From positions 1-64,000 of the forward strand of contig CAWFTU010000024.1 in the NCBI GenBank assembly GCA_963818725.1: a stretch of 64,000 nucleotides of DNA, given 5' to 3'. The first letter of the stretch is position 1. The number at the start of each line of letters is the position of its first letter. The stretch comes from DATFDN01 sp963818725. Lineage in GTDB: Bacteria > Pseudomonadota > Alphaproteobacteria > Acetobacterales > Acetobacteraceae. The notes beneath the pieces were generated by a model, which had not been told where the DNA came from, did no database searches, and saw nothing but the letters and a program-made list of their open reading frames with translations. Shown one piece after another: positions 37,758-47,125 of the stretch. Made by a program: the position numbers and the translations under genes.

Positions 37758-38842
37758 TCATGCCGCATAGCGCATGGACTTCTGGCGGAAGAAGCTGCGG
37801 ACCCGGGCGGGCGACTTGGCCAGCCGACGCATGTGGCGGATGGCGGCCTGCTTGAGCTGCTGTTTGCTGCGCATTGGCGGCTTGCGGGTGACGTGCCGCT
37901 TGAGGTCGGCATTCAGCCCTTCATCCGGATTGAGTTCCGGACTGTGGGACGGCAGGTAGGAGACCTCGATCTGCGCCTTGTGCCGGGCGAGCCACTCACG
38001 CACCACCGCCGAACGGTGCACTGGCAGCCGGTCGAGGATCAGGAACACCTTGCGCCCGGCATCACGGATCAGGCGTTGCAGGAAGCCGATCAGCACCGGC
38101 GCCTTGATCGCGCCGTCCAGCACCTGCCAGCGCAACTCGCCTCGGTTGCTGACCGCCGAGATCAGGCCCCGCCCGATGCGGCGCTGGTGGGGCCGCACGA
38201 CGGGTGTCTTGCCGGGGAGCGCGTAGGAACGACCGCGCACGTCCTCGGCGCGCAGCCCGGTCTCGTCGCCCCAGAAGATCACCCCACGCGCCCGCCGGGC
38301 CCGGGCGACAATCGCTGGATACTCCCGGCGCAGCCAATCGCGCACCGCTGCCGGTTGCTGCCCATGGGCCCGCCGCAGCGGCTTTTGCGCGGTGAAGCCC
38401 CAGCGTGCCAGGTGCGTGCCGGTGGTGCGCACCGCCAGGCGCACGCCATACTGGCGGCGGATGAGCGCACCCACCGCCCCCTCCGCAGCCATTCCATGGA
38501 CTGCGTCCATGGAACCTTCGGCTGCTCCGCCCGGCTCCACAGCGCAAAGTCCAGGCCCAACTCGTCGGGCACACGGCGGCAGATCAGCCGCTGGATCTCC
38601 CTCTCCTGTGCCGTCGTCAGCAGCTTCTGCTCGTCTGGCTTGCGCCCGCGCTTGCCGCTGACCAGCCCCGTCTCGCCCTGGGCGTCAAAACGCTTGCAGA
38701 TGTCGAACACGCCGGTTTGGCTGAGCCCGACCTGGGCGGCGATTGCCGCATAGTTCGCACCGCTCTGGCGCAGGCCGATCACCTGTCGCCGTCTTTCTTC
38801 CTGGGCCGCCGGGGCCAGCTTGCGCATGTCCACGTGCTTCAT
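37758..38842 (-). pseudogene. IS630-family transposase with a palindromic insertion
   Basis: N-terminal HTH (SGANYAAIAAQVGLSQTGVFDICKR) and C-terminal DDE part (GVIFWGDETGLRAEDVRG, LILDRLPVHR, SYLPSHSPELNPDEGLNADLKRH) are well conserved but in different frames. The break lies at LDFALWSR / AVGALIRRQYG, exactly where a 41-bp palindrome (38485-38525) is inserted. Confidence 0.85.
38485..38525. repeat. 41-bp palindrome inserted in the IS630 transposase gene
   Basis: GCAGCC...GGCTGC outer arms and TTCCATGGA-CTGCG-TCCATGGAA inner arms (9 bp perfect). It adds bases not found in related transposases and shifts the frame. Confidence 0.6.
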
Positions 38843-39397
38843 GTCCGAGGACGTGGTGGCCCTCAGCTTCTATCCAAGATAATGGCAGCCGGATCTATAA
38901 TGCCGGGGAACTTGCTGTCGGTCGCGTGCATGTCGTCACCGCGCCGGCAGGCCAGGCAGTGGCCGCTGGTGACGAGCGGGTGGCAGATCACGGCGTCGCC
39001 AACCTTCACGCTTTCCACGCCGTTACCGACCTCCAGAGGTGGCTCAGGAATTTTGAACAGGGCGTTAAGTGGAAACTCGGCCTGACGGCAGGCATGTTTT
39101 GCCTGCGAATCAGGAGCGAAGATGAAGAAGCGAGCCCGCCGGAACCACACACCGGCCTTCAAGGCGAAGGTGGCCCTTGCTGCCCTGAAAAACGATCGAA
39201 CGATTGCACAGCTTGCTGAGCAGTTCGACGTGCATCCCAATCAAATCACCTCGTGGAAAGAGCAACTGCTTGCAGGGGCTGCCGACGTGTTTGAACGCGG
39301 TGGCAGCACCAAAAGAGGTGGCCGGCCAAATTCGGACAGGTCGATAAGTGGAAACCGTGCCTGAAAGCGGCGAGTATGCCGCGGATCAGGAGCGACG

Positions 39398-39709
39398 ATG
39401 ACGGGACGTACACGCCGGACCCATGCCCCGGGCTTCAAGGCCAAGGTGGCGCTGGCCGCTATCAAGGGCGAGAAGACGCTGGCCGAGTTGGCACAGCAAT
39501 ACGATGTGCACCCCAACCAGATCACCGCCTGGAAGGGTCAGTTGGTTGATGCGGCTGCCGGGGTATTTGGCGGGAGCGGAACCGCGGCGGAGGCGACACC
39601 GGCGGTCGATCTGAAGGTGCTGCACGCCAAGATCGGCGAGCTGACCCTGGAGAACGATTTTTTGGCCGGTGCGCTCGGCAAAGCCGGCCTGCTGAGCGCA
39701 AAGCGATGA
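39398..39709 (+). CDS. Inner IS3 orfA
   Basis: 103-aa DNA-binding protein: HTH (FKAKVALAAIKGEKTLAELA, VHPNQITAWKGQLV) and a C-terminal leucine-zipper-like helix (DLKVLHAKIGELTLENDFLA). Its TGA overlaps the orfB ATG, so orfB may be made by coupling or by fusion frameshift. Confidence 0.9.
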   Translation: MTGRTRRTHAPGFKAKVALAAIKGEKTLAELAQQYDVHPNQITAWKGQLVDAAAGVFGGSGTAAEATPAVDLKVLHAKIGELTLENDFLAGALGKAGLLSAKR

Positions 39710-40533
39710 TCGATCGGCGCCATGAACTGCCGCTGGCGCGGCAGGCGGCGTTGCTGCGGCTCAGCCGGAGCAACCTCTACTATGAACCTCGGCCCGTGCC
39801 GGCGGCGGAGCTTGCGATCATGCGCCGGATCGACGCACTGCATCTCGATTACCCGTTCGCAGGTAGCCGGATGCTGCGTGATCTGCTGCGCGGCGAGGGC
39901 GTTGTCATCGGCCGTGACCTGGTGCGGACGATGATGCGGCGGATGTGCATCGAGGCGCTGTATCGCCGGCCGAACACCTCGAAGGCCGCGCCGGGACACA
40001 AGATTTACCCATACCTGCTGCGGGGTCTGACGATCGAGCGGCCCAACCAGGTTTGGTGCATGGATATCACGTACATCCCGATGGCGCGTGGCTTCGTCTA
40101 TCTGGCGGCGGTGGTGGACTGGTACAGCCGTCGGGTTCTGGCGTGGCGGCTATCGATCAGCATGGAGGAGGATTTCTGCCTGGCGGCGGTTGAAGAAGCG
40201 CTTGCCAAGCACGGCCGGCCGGACATTTTCAACACTGACCAAGGCAGCCAGTTCACCGGGACTGCTTTCACCGGCCTGCTGCTGGCGAACAAGATCGCCA
40301 TCAGCATGGACGGCCGCGGCGCCTGGCGGGACAACGTGTTTGTCGAGCGGCTCTGGCGGTCGGTAAAATACGAGGAGGTCTATCTGCGGGCTTATAACAG
40401 TGTCACCGAGGCGCGCGCATCGATTGGCCGATATCTCGACTTTTACAATCGCAAACGGCCCCATTCGAGCCTTGACGCCCGGACACCGGACCACGCCTAC
40501 TTCACCCACCTGCAGCAACGAGCGGCAGCATGA
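39706..40533 (+). CDS. Inner IS3-family transposase (orfB)
   Basis: 275-aa DDE transposase: VWCMDITYIPM, FNTDQGSQFTG and DNVFVERLWRSVKYEEVYLR carry the catalytic D, D and E. Full length and intact, so likely active. Confidence 0.93.
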   Translation: MIDRRHELPLARQAALLRLSRSNLYYEPRPVPAAELAIMRRIDALHLDYPFAGSRMLRDLLRGEGVVIGRDLVRTMMRRMCIEALYRRPNTSKAAPGHKIYPYLLRGLTIERPNQVWCMDITYIPMARGFVYLAAVVDWYSRRVLAWRLSISMEEDFCLAAVEEALAKHGRPDIFNTDQGSQFTGTAFTGLLLANKIAISMDGRGAWRDNVFVERLWRSVKYEEVYLRAYNSVTEARASIGRYLDFYNRKRPHSSLDARTPDHAYFTHLQQRAAA

Positions 40534-40541
40534 CTTTCGCC

Positions 40542-40604
40542 GCCGTTGTCGGGTCGTCGCTCCGGTCGGGCTACGCCCTCCCTGCGCGACGACCCGACAA
40601 CGGC
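40542..40604. terminator. 19-bp perfect hairpin at the 3' end of the inner IS3
   Basis: GCCGTTGTCGGGTCGTCGC (40542-40560) pairs perfectly with its complement at 40586-40604 around a 25-nt loop, just after the orfB stop. No U-run, so it may act as a transcription or translation barrier, not as a classical terminator. Confidence 0.6.
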
Positions 40605-40797
40605 ATATTGCGGAACCAATCGGCAGGGGATCCACTTATCGAAGGCGAAACGCTGTCTCGACAAAGCCGACCACCTCTAAATCATCGGTCCCCGAGGTCG
40701 ATATCAAGGCCCTGCACGCCAAGATCGGCGAGCTAGTCCTGGAGAACGATTTTTTAGAACGTGCGCTCGGCAAGGCGGGATTTCCGAGCGCAAAGCG

Positions 40798-41625
40798 ATG
40801 ATCGACCGTAACCACAGGCTTGCGTTGACGAAGCAGGCGGCGCTCCTCGGCATCTGCCGAGGCAGCGTCTACTACGAACCGGCGCCGGTGTCGGATGCAG
40901 ACCTTGCGCTGATGCGGCGGCTGGATGAGCTGCACCTGGAGTTCCCTTTCGCAGGTTCGCGGATGTTGCGCGGCTTGCTGGCTGCCGAGGGGAGCAAGGT
41001 CGGCCGTCGTCATGTCACAACATTGATGCGGAGAATGGGGATCGAAGCGATCTATCGCAGGCCCAACACATCGAAGCCTGCGCCAGGTCATCGCATCTAT
41101 CCGTATCTGCTGCGCGGATTGACGATCAATCGGCCGAACCACGTCTGGGCGACCGACATCAGCTACATCCCGATGGCGCGCGGCTTCGTCTATCTCACTG
41201 CCGTGATGGACTGGTTCACACGACGCATCCTGGCCTGGCGACTGTCGAACACGATGGAGGCTTCGTTCTGCATCGATGCTGTCGAGGAAGCCCTTGCAAA
41301 ACACGGCTGCCCGCAAATCTTCAACACCGATCAGGGCAGCCAGTTCACCAGTACCGAATTCACCAGCGTGCTGATCAACAACGCCATCTCGATCAGCATG
41401 GACGGCAAGGGCGCATGGCGAGACAACGTTTTTGTCGAGCGCTTCTGGCGAACCATCAAGTACGAGGAAGTCTATCTGCGTGCCTATGATGGCGTCGAAG
41501 AAGCACGGCAATCAATCGGCCGCTACATCGCCTTCTACAACGCAAGGCGACCTCACGCAGCCCTTGACGGCCGCACCCCGGATCAAGCCTACTCTCACCC
41601 GCTGCCGCTCCGCACGGCAGCATAA
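40798..41625 (+). CDS. Outer IS3-family transposase (orfB)
   Basis: 275-aa integrase-core protein with HTH_21 region (YEPAPVSDADLALMRRLDEL) and DDE signature: VWATDISYIPM (D), NTDQGSQFTS (D), and GAWRDNVFVERFWRTIKYEE (E). About 75-80% like the inner orfB by eye. Start overlaps the orfA stop. Confidence 0.92.
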   Translation: MIDRNHRLALTKQAALLGICRGSVYYEPAPVSDADLALMRRLDELHLEFPFAGSRMLRGLLAAEGSKVGRRHVTTLMRRMGIEAIYRRPNTSKPAPGHRIYPYLLRGLTINRPNHVWATDISYIPMARGFVYLTAVMDWFTRRILAWRLSNTMEASFCIDAVEEALAKHGCPQIFNTDQGSQFTSTEFTSVLINNAISISMDGKGAWRDNVFVERFWRTIKYEEVYLRAYDGVEEARQSIGRYIAFYNARRPHAALDGRTPDQAYSHPLPLRTAA

Positions 41626-41961
41626 CCCCCGGCCGACGATCCACTTAACGACGCGGAAATTTTGTTCAAAGGACCGGGGCCACTTCATCCTCCACCCAGC
41701 CGGCGTTCTCGTGGCCCATGATATAGGGAAGCCTCACATCGACCTTGTCGCGCCAGATGCCCTCGATGATGTGCAGGTCGGTGCGGCAGACGCCGGCGCC
41801 GCCGATGCGCACGACCACATCGCCTGGGCGCTCGATTCGTGGATCCGGCACGTCCTCGTACCGCACGAACTCATCGTGGCTCAGAGTCTCGTCATACTGG
41901 TGCAGCACGGCGGCCTTCATCGCTTCCCCCCCCCCTCGCGCATTTTGGCTGTGGTGGCCAG

Positions 41962-41977
41962 TGCAACCGCCGTGCCA
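41962..41977 (-). promoter_or_regulatory. Sigma-54 promoter of the adh operon
   Basis: On the - strand TGGCACGGCGGTTGCA, a near-perfect match to the TGGCACG-N4-TTGCA consensus with the 10-nt GG-GC spacing. The expected start point near 41950 leaves a ~30-nt leader before the ATG at 41920. Confidence 0.92.
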
Positions 41978-42029
41978 AGCGCCGAGGACACGAACAACAG
42001 GCGCCCGGCCGTGTCCTCGACTGGATCCG

Positions 42030-42078
42030 TGTTCCGAAACGACACAGACTCCCCGCCAGGTTGTTCCGTTTCGAAGCA
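42030..42078. promoter_or_regulatory. Two candidate activator (UAS) sites between adh and the divergent regulator
   Basis: TGTTCC-GAAAC-GACACA (42030-42046) and TGTTCC-GTTTC-GAAGCA (42062-42078), 32 bp apart and 53-101 bp upstream of the adh -24 element. The form matches the sites upstream of prmA. Confidence 0.6.
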
Positions 42079-42165
42079 TTAGCGCGCCCTAGCGTACGTG
42101 GGGCACCCGGCTTAGCGTGACTGGGAACGGCTGCCGCACCAAGGCGAAGCCGAGGGAGGACGCCG

Positions 42166-44068
42166 ATGAAGCGATCGGACGAAGAGCGCCTGACCCGCGC
42201 CCGTATCGCGCTCGAACAGCGCGGCGCAGCACCGGGCGCGCTGGTCTCGGACGAAATCTCGGCGAGCTGGCGCCGCTGTCTCGCCGCCGGCCTCGACCCC
42301 GCCCGGCCGCCGCCGATGCGCGTTCTTGACCCGGCAAGCCTGCGGGCGCGGCGCGAGCGCCACGACCTCGTTGCCCGTCTCGCGCTGGCCGAGATGCGCA
42401 GCCTGAATCACCAGATCGCCGGCACGAACCATCTGATCGCGTTCGCCGCGCCCGACGGCATGCTGCTGGAGACGCTGGCCGACCCGAGTTTCCTGCCAAC
42501 CGCGCGCAGCAGCGGCATCTGCCCCGGCGGCCTGTGGGGCGAGGCCGAGCGCGGCACCAACGCGCTGGGCACGGTGGTGGCGATCGGCAAATCCCTCACG
42601 GTGCATGGAGGCGAGCACTTCTTCCGCCAGTTCGGCGGCCTGACCTGCACCGCCGCTCCCGTCTTCGGACCGGACGCGGAGCTAGCCGGCATCCTGGACG
42701 CCTCCTCGGACTGCCGCTCGCGCCAGACCCATACGCAGGCGCTGGTCAACATGGCGGTGGCGCACATTGAGAACGGGTTGTTCCGCGAGCACCACCGGAG
42801 CAATCTCGTTCTCGCCTTCCACAGCCGGGCCGAGTACCTGCACACGCCCAGCGCCGGGCTGATCGCTGTCGGGCTGGACGGGATGCTGCTTGGCGTCAAC
42901 GCGCAAGCGCGCTTCCTTCTCCAGGGCCTGCCGGCGCTGCCGCGGCGGCGCTTCGATGAGGTATTCGAGACCCGCTTCGAGACCCTGGTGGCGCGGGCGC
43001 GCGCGCAGGAGCGGCTGCTGCTGCGCGACGCGGTCGGCAGCGCATTTGTCGCCACGATGCAGAACCTGCGCCTGCTTCCCTCGCCGATGGTGCGGAGTGC
43101 TCCGGCGCAACCCCACGCCCTTAGGCCCCGCGTCCTCGCCTCTCCGGCGGACGCGCCATCCACGCCATTCGTGGCCGATGATCCAGCGGTCGCCGCGTCG
43201 GTTCGCGAGCTGACGGCGGCGGCGGTGCGAGGACTGCCTATCCTGTTGCGCGGCGCGACGGGCACCGGGAAGGAGCACCTGGCCCGCCACGCGCACGCGG
43301 CGGCCGGGCGGGCGGGCGCGTTCGTCGGGGTGAACTGCGCCGCGCTGCCGAAAAGCCTGATCGAGGCCGAGCTGTTTGGGTATGCGGAGGGCGCGTTCAC
43401 CGGCGCGCGGCGCCACGGCGCGGGCGGCCTCGTTGCGCAGGCCGACGGGGGCACGCTGTTCCTGGACGAGATCGGCGACATGCCGCTTGAGCTGCAAGCT
43501 GTGCTGCTGCGCCTGCTCGACGACTGGCAGGTGCGACCGGTTGGCGGCCAGCGGACGCGGCGGGTGGACGCGCAGCTCGTGGCCGCCACCAACGCCGATC
43601 TTGAGAAGCGCGTCGAAGCTGGCGCTTTCCGTGCCGATCTGTTCTATCGGCTGAACGTGGTCGAGGTGCGCTTGCCAAGTCTGGCGGAGCGCAGCGACTT
43701 CCGCGCAATCGCGATCCGCCTGCTGGCGGATTCTGGCGCCCCAAGCCCGCCTCGAGCCCGAGTTGCTGGCACGGCTCGGATCCCGTCACTGGCCTGGCAA
43801 CATCCGCGAGCTGCGCAACGTGCTGGCCCGCCTGACCCTCGACTGCCCGGACGGCACGATCGAGCTGGCGGCGGTCACGCGCCTGCTTGGCCCGGAGGCG
43901 GCCGGCGAGATGGGACCGGAGCAGCCAGAAGCGTCGCTGCGCCAATCGGTGCGCGCGCGCATATCCAGTATCTACGAACAGGAAGGCCGCAACGTGAGCC
44001 GCACGGCGCGACGGCTTGGCGTGTCCAGGAACACGGTGTACCGGGCCGTCGGCGACGCAAGGGGATAG
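42166..44068 (+). pseudogene. Sigma-54-dependent activator (AcoR-like), divergent from adh, 1-nt frameshift
   Basis: GAF-type sensor (residues ~70-190: GICPGGLWGEAERGTNALGT), AAA+ domain with Walker A GATGTGKE, intact sigma-54 loop GAFTGA, Walker B GGTLFLDEIGD, and Fis HTH (NVSRTARRLGVSRNTVYRAV). The frame breaks at 43731: GCGGATTCTGGCG has one extra T. Removing it reads ADLAPQARLEPELLARLGSR and joins the HTH to the stop at 44068, about 634 aa. Its position opposite a sigma-54 promoter with two UAS makes it the probable activator of adh, and perhaps of prmA. Confidence 0.88.
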
Positions 44069-44150
44069 CGGCCGTCGATTTCGGGAGAGCGATAAACTCT
44101 CGGAGCTCTGACAAGAATTACATTGTCACGTGAAGGACGCCGAACCAGGG

Positions 44151-44170
44151 AGCGCGCGAACACGCGCGCT
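44151..44170 (+). terminator. Stem-loop after the regulator gene
   Basis: AGCGCGCG-AACA-CGCGCGCT, a perfect 8-bp stem followed by TTGTC, 82 nt past the regulator stop. A plausible intrinsic terminator with a weak U-tract. The following 70 bp are unusually AT-rich up to the IS. Confidence 0.55.
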
Positions 44171-44240
44171 TGTCGAATCATATGCTATTAATGATACCTG
44201 AAACTTTGCATAATCAATGTGAGCACTTCAAGGTTATATT

Positions 44241-45770
44241 AGCTCGACTTTGGCCATTCAGGCGGCATGGCAGAGGGCGTGGGCGATGCCTTCACGGAGT
44301 CCTGGACGGAGTTTTGCTGCCTTGGCCGAATGCCGTGAGATGATCAAACCCTGTTCGGCCCAGATTTGGCGCCGCACGGCGGCGAGGGCGTCGACGAATG
44401 TCGGCTGCTGCTTGTGATACCAAGCGGTCCTCCACGCGCGTGAGCGTGCCTGTTGGCCGAGACGGGCGGCGAGCAAAGTGACGATGGAGAACATGCCGAG
44501 CAGGCAGGGCGTGGTGCGCGCGACAGCCTTGTCCGACCATTGCCGCTGGGTCTCAAGGCCGAGGTGATCGCGCACTTCTCGGAATGTGACCTCGAGTTGC
44601 CAGCGTTGGACGAACCAGCGGACGATCTGGAGCGGGTCACGGGCGGGATCGGTGCAGAGCAGGGCCTGCGGGTCGAAGCGACGCTGGGGATCGCGCAGCA
44701 GCACCCAGCGGATCGGCACGACCGGCATACCGCTGTGACGCCAGACGGCAGTGGCGGAGTGGATCTCCACGACGCGCTCGCCCTCGCCATACCAGCCCGG
44801 CACCGTGACGCGTTGCCAGGGCGTGGTTGCCTCGGTGAGCACGGCGGCGAGTGTGGGCAGGCGCTTACCCTTGGTCCGGGGACGCCCAACCGTGCCAGGC
44901 GGGCGCGGCGGTGCTGGCTCGTAGAGGGCCGCATCCAACCGGAGGCGGGTGATGCAGATCAAGCCCCGGCGGGCCAGCGCCGCCAGGAAGTCGAGGGCGG
45001 AGAAACCGTTGTCGCTGACCAGCACGATCTCGCGCCCAGGTAGCCATCGACGGGCCTGCAAGCCGAGTTGCCGGCCCCAGTCCGTCAGCTTCTTGTGCCG
45101 CCGCCCGTGCTTTTGCGCGTATCGCTCGGAGGGCGCCAGGGCGGTCAGGAACGGCAAGGCCCAGACGCGCCCGCCCAAGGGATGGGGACCAGCAGCATGA
45201 GGGAGAGCCAGCGCAGGCCGCTCGCTTTGACGAAATGGCCATGGCTGGATCGGACCGGGTCACGGTAGATGCCCTTGGCCGCAATGCGCTTGCCGCGGCG
45301 GCGCTCGATCGTGTCGTCAAGCCCTTCGCTGGTATTCCAGCCGCTGCGCGGCCGGAACCTTGACCAGCTCCGCCCAACACCACCGTCCCGGTCGGGGCGA
45401 AGACGCTGATCAGCAAGCCCAGCAGCAAGCGGGCACCGTCGCGAGGGCTCCAGGCAGCACGGTTGAGCACCCGGTGGTAGTTGGTGAAATGCCGCTCCCG
45501 CGTGAGCCCGGCGACGCGCAGGAGGCTCGTCACCGTGCGCTGGCCGGGAGCCAGGATGGCGCCGAGCAGCAACACTTCGGCGTGGCGCCAAGTCCGCTGC
45601 TGCAGGAACACCGGCGCAAAGGATAGCGTGACCGCGGCGAAGCGGGAGGGTAAATCCAGCATGGCGGCGTCTCTTGGCGGGGACCCGCAAGCTTACCCGC
45701 TCACCCGCTCCGCCACCCCCCGCTCTCATGGGCGCCATCCGGACCAGCCTCAAACGGCCAAAGTCGAGCT
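44241..45770 (-). mobile_element. IS701-like (IS4 superfamily) element, ~1.53 kb
   Basis: 15-bp inverted ends AGCTCGACTTTGGCC (44241-44255) and GGCCAAAGTCGAGCT (45756-45770), flanked by TTA(G). The transposase is broken twice. An IS5 element begins 2 bp past its right end. Confidence 0.85.
44258..45662 (-). pseudogene. IS701-like transposase, two frame breaks
   Basis: From 45662: FAPVFLQQRTWRHAEVLLLG, VLNRAAWSPRDGARLLLGLL; then in another frame DDTIERRRGKRIAAKGIYRD and FVKASGLRWLSLMLLVPIPW; then from ~45178 RVWALPFLTALAPSERY, IVLVSDNGFSALDFLAALA, RWFVQRWQLEVTFREVRDHLG with the catalytic Glu. Breaks near 45370 and 45180. Confidence 0.82.
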
Positions 45771-45772
45771 TA

Positions 45773-46593
45773 GGGCCTGTTGAGAATTAGGATTTCGCTA
45801 CGGGGTCAGGCGTGATTCAAGCTCTGGATGGAGCGACTCGTTTTGACCGACGCGCAATGGGCGAAGATGGAGCCGCACTGCCTGGGCAAGCCGACGGACC
45901 CCGGGCGCGGCGGGAAAGACAATCGGCTGTTTGTCGAAGCGGTTCTATGGATCGTGCGGACCGGCAGTCCGTGGCGTGATCTGCCGCCCGTCTTCGGCAA
46001 GTGGAACACGGTCTTCAAACGATACCGAGACTGGGTCAAAGCCGATGTTTTCGTTCGGCTGTTCGAGGCATGCTCGGATGAGCCGGACCTCGAATACGCC
46101 ATCGTCGATGCCACGATCGTCAAGGTCCACCGCCACGGACAAGGCGCAAAAGGGGGACTCAGAGCCAGGCCATCGGCCGCTCCAAGGGTGGCATGACCAC
46201 CAAAATCGTCGCCCTGACCGATGCGCTGGGCAACCTGGTGCGTTTCGTCCTTCTGCCAGGCCAGCGCTTCGACACGGTGGGCGTTCCGCCGCTCATCGAG
46301 GGCGTCACATTCGGCGCGCTGATTGCGGACAAAGCCTTCGACAGCAACGCCCTTATTGCCGAGCTCGATGCGCGCGGGGCCAAGGTGGTGATCTCCCAGC
46401 ATCCGCGCCGGGCGCAGCCGCTTGCGATCGACAAGGAGATGTATAAATGGCGCCACCTGATCGAGAACTTCTTCTGCAAGCTGAAAGAGTTCAAGCGGAT
46501 CGCCATGCGCGCCGACAAAACCGATCAGAGCTTTGCGGCCAACCTCCATCTCGCCGCCGCCGTCATCCATTCGCGATGATTCTCAACAGGCCC
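45773..46593 (+). mobile_element. IS5-family element, 821 bp
   Basis: Perfect 15-bp inverted ends GGGCCTGTTGAGAAT (45773-45787) and ATTCTCAACAGGCCC (46579-46593), each bordered by TA. It abuts the IS701-like element. Confidence 0.9.
45828..46579 (+). pseudogene. IS5-family transposase in two frames
   Basis: orfA-like part: LTDAQWAKMEPHCLGK, TGSPWRDLPPVFGKWNTVFK, AIVDATIVKVHRHG. orfB-like part (from ~46155): QAIGRSKGGMTTKIVALTDA, LIADKAFDSNALI and HLIENFFCKLKEFKRIAMR. The change at AAAAGGGGG (46148-46156) is in the -1 direction. Many IS5-group elements express the transposase by -1 frameshifting, so it may be functional. Confidence 0.85.
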
Positions 46594-46609
46594 TAGAGCG
46601 GGATGAGTT

Positions 46610-46886
46610 TAGGTCGGATCATATCCGGCCTGGACAAAGTAGTTTCGGCATTCTGTCGTTGTAACGGCGTTGAGGAAGTCAGCGAGCGTGCCGCACACGG
46701 GGTCAAGGCTTCGGCCAGCTGCTTGGCGCAACCAGTCCTTGAGCTTGGCAAACAGCATCTCGACCGGTTCAGATCGGGTGACTATTTCGGCAGCAGGAAC
46801 AGTTTGGCCCCGGTCGCCCGAATAGCGCGCCGCACGGCTTTGCTCTTGTGGCTGCGCAGATTGTCCATGACGACAATGTCGGTCGA
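46610..46886 (-). pseudogene. C-terminal fragment of another IS630-family transposase
   Basis: Reads DIVVMDNLRSHKSKAVRRAI, LFLLPK then a TAG and SPDLN, a frame change, VEMLFAKLKDWLRQA and the family ending ECRNYFVQAGYDPT. Only the last ~95 residues remain, ending where terminase sequence begins. Confidence 0.78.
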
Positions 46887-47052
46887 AACGTGGTCGGCCG
46901 CTACGATGCCCGCGGAAACGTGTTCCCTCGAAAGCAGCGCCCCGAGCAGAAGATCGATGCCGCGGTCGCGCTGATTATGGCGGTCGGGGCAAGCGATGGC
47001 TGCGGTGCCGGAGCGCTCGGCCTATGAGGAACAGGGGATCATCTACATCTGA
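46887..47052 (+). pseudogene. Phage terminase large subunit, C-terminal fragment (copy 0)
   Basis: NVVGRYDARGNVFPRKQRPE, then QKIDAAVALIMAVG, then after a frame shift near 46987 AMAAVPERSAYEEQGIIYI and TGA: the typical end of a TerL nuclease domain. First of three related fragments in the same orientation. Confidence 0.75.
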
Positions 47053-47125
47053 GCCCCAATAGTTGCCGGCGATGGGCATCGGCGCGGGTGTGCCACACTG
47101 CCCCGCCACAAACGGCTGACGCGCA

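Larger units (their letters stand above)
37733..38897 (-). mobile_element. IS630-family element (copy 3) in adh
   Basis: Inverted ends TAGATCCGGCTG-T/C-CATTATCTTG, flanked by TA (37731-37732 and 38898-38899). Excision with one TA restores the adh codons for PGINTNGGY. Confidence 0.9.
39341..40642 (+). mobile_element. Inner IS3-family element, 1302 bp, 3-bp target duplication
   Basis: Ends TCGATAAGTGGA (39341) and TCCACTTATCGA (to 40642), flanked by AGG at 39338-39340 and 40643-40645. Complete and inserted in orfA of its relative. Confidence 0.88.
39122..40801 (+). pseudogene. Outer IS3 orfA, split by the inner IS3
   Basis: The N-terminal HTH part (KKRARRNHTPAFKAKVALAA, DVHPNQITSWKEQLL) ends at the inner insertion near 39340; the leucine-zipper end (DIKALHAKIGELVLENDFLE, RALGKAGFPSAKR) resumes at about 40646 and stops at 40801, overlapping orfB (ATGA). 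Confidence 0.85.
39036..41688 (+). mobile_element. IS3-family element in adh (outer), interrupted by a second IS3
   Basis: Ends are imperfect inverted repeats containing GTGGC(T/C)C...TTTGAACA and, further in, TTAAGTGGA. CCTCCA is duplicated at 39030-39035 and 41689-41694. orfA is split by the inner IS3; orfB is intact. Confidence 0.82.
37054..41920 (-). pseudogene. adh: Zn-dependent NAD(P) alcohol dehydrogenase of the propane pathway, interrupted by IS630 and IS3 elements
   Basis: Oxidises the alcohol made by the monooxygenase. Three exon-like pieces: 41920-41689 (MKAAVLHQYDETLSHDEF; catalytic Cys in GGAGVCRTDLH; GHENAGWVE), 39029-38898 (VGDAVICHPLVTSGHCLACRR; GDDMHATDSKFPG) and 37730-37054 (NGGYAQYLLSGERALIKLPK; Rossmann GVGGLGHIGIQVL). 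Taking out the IS3 complex (6-bp duplication CCTCCA) and the IS630 (TA) leaves exactly 1041 nt in one frame: 346 aa, no indel. A sigma-54 promoter lies upstream. Confidence 0.92.
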
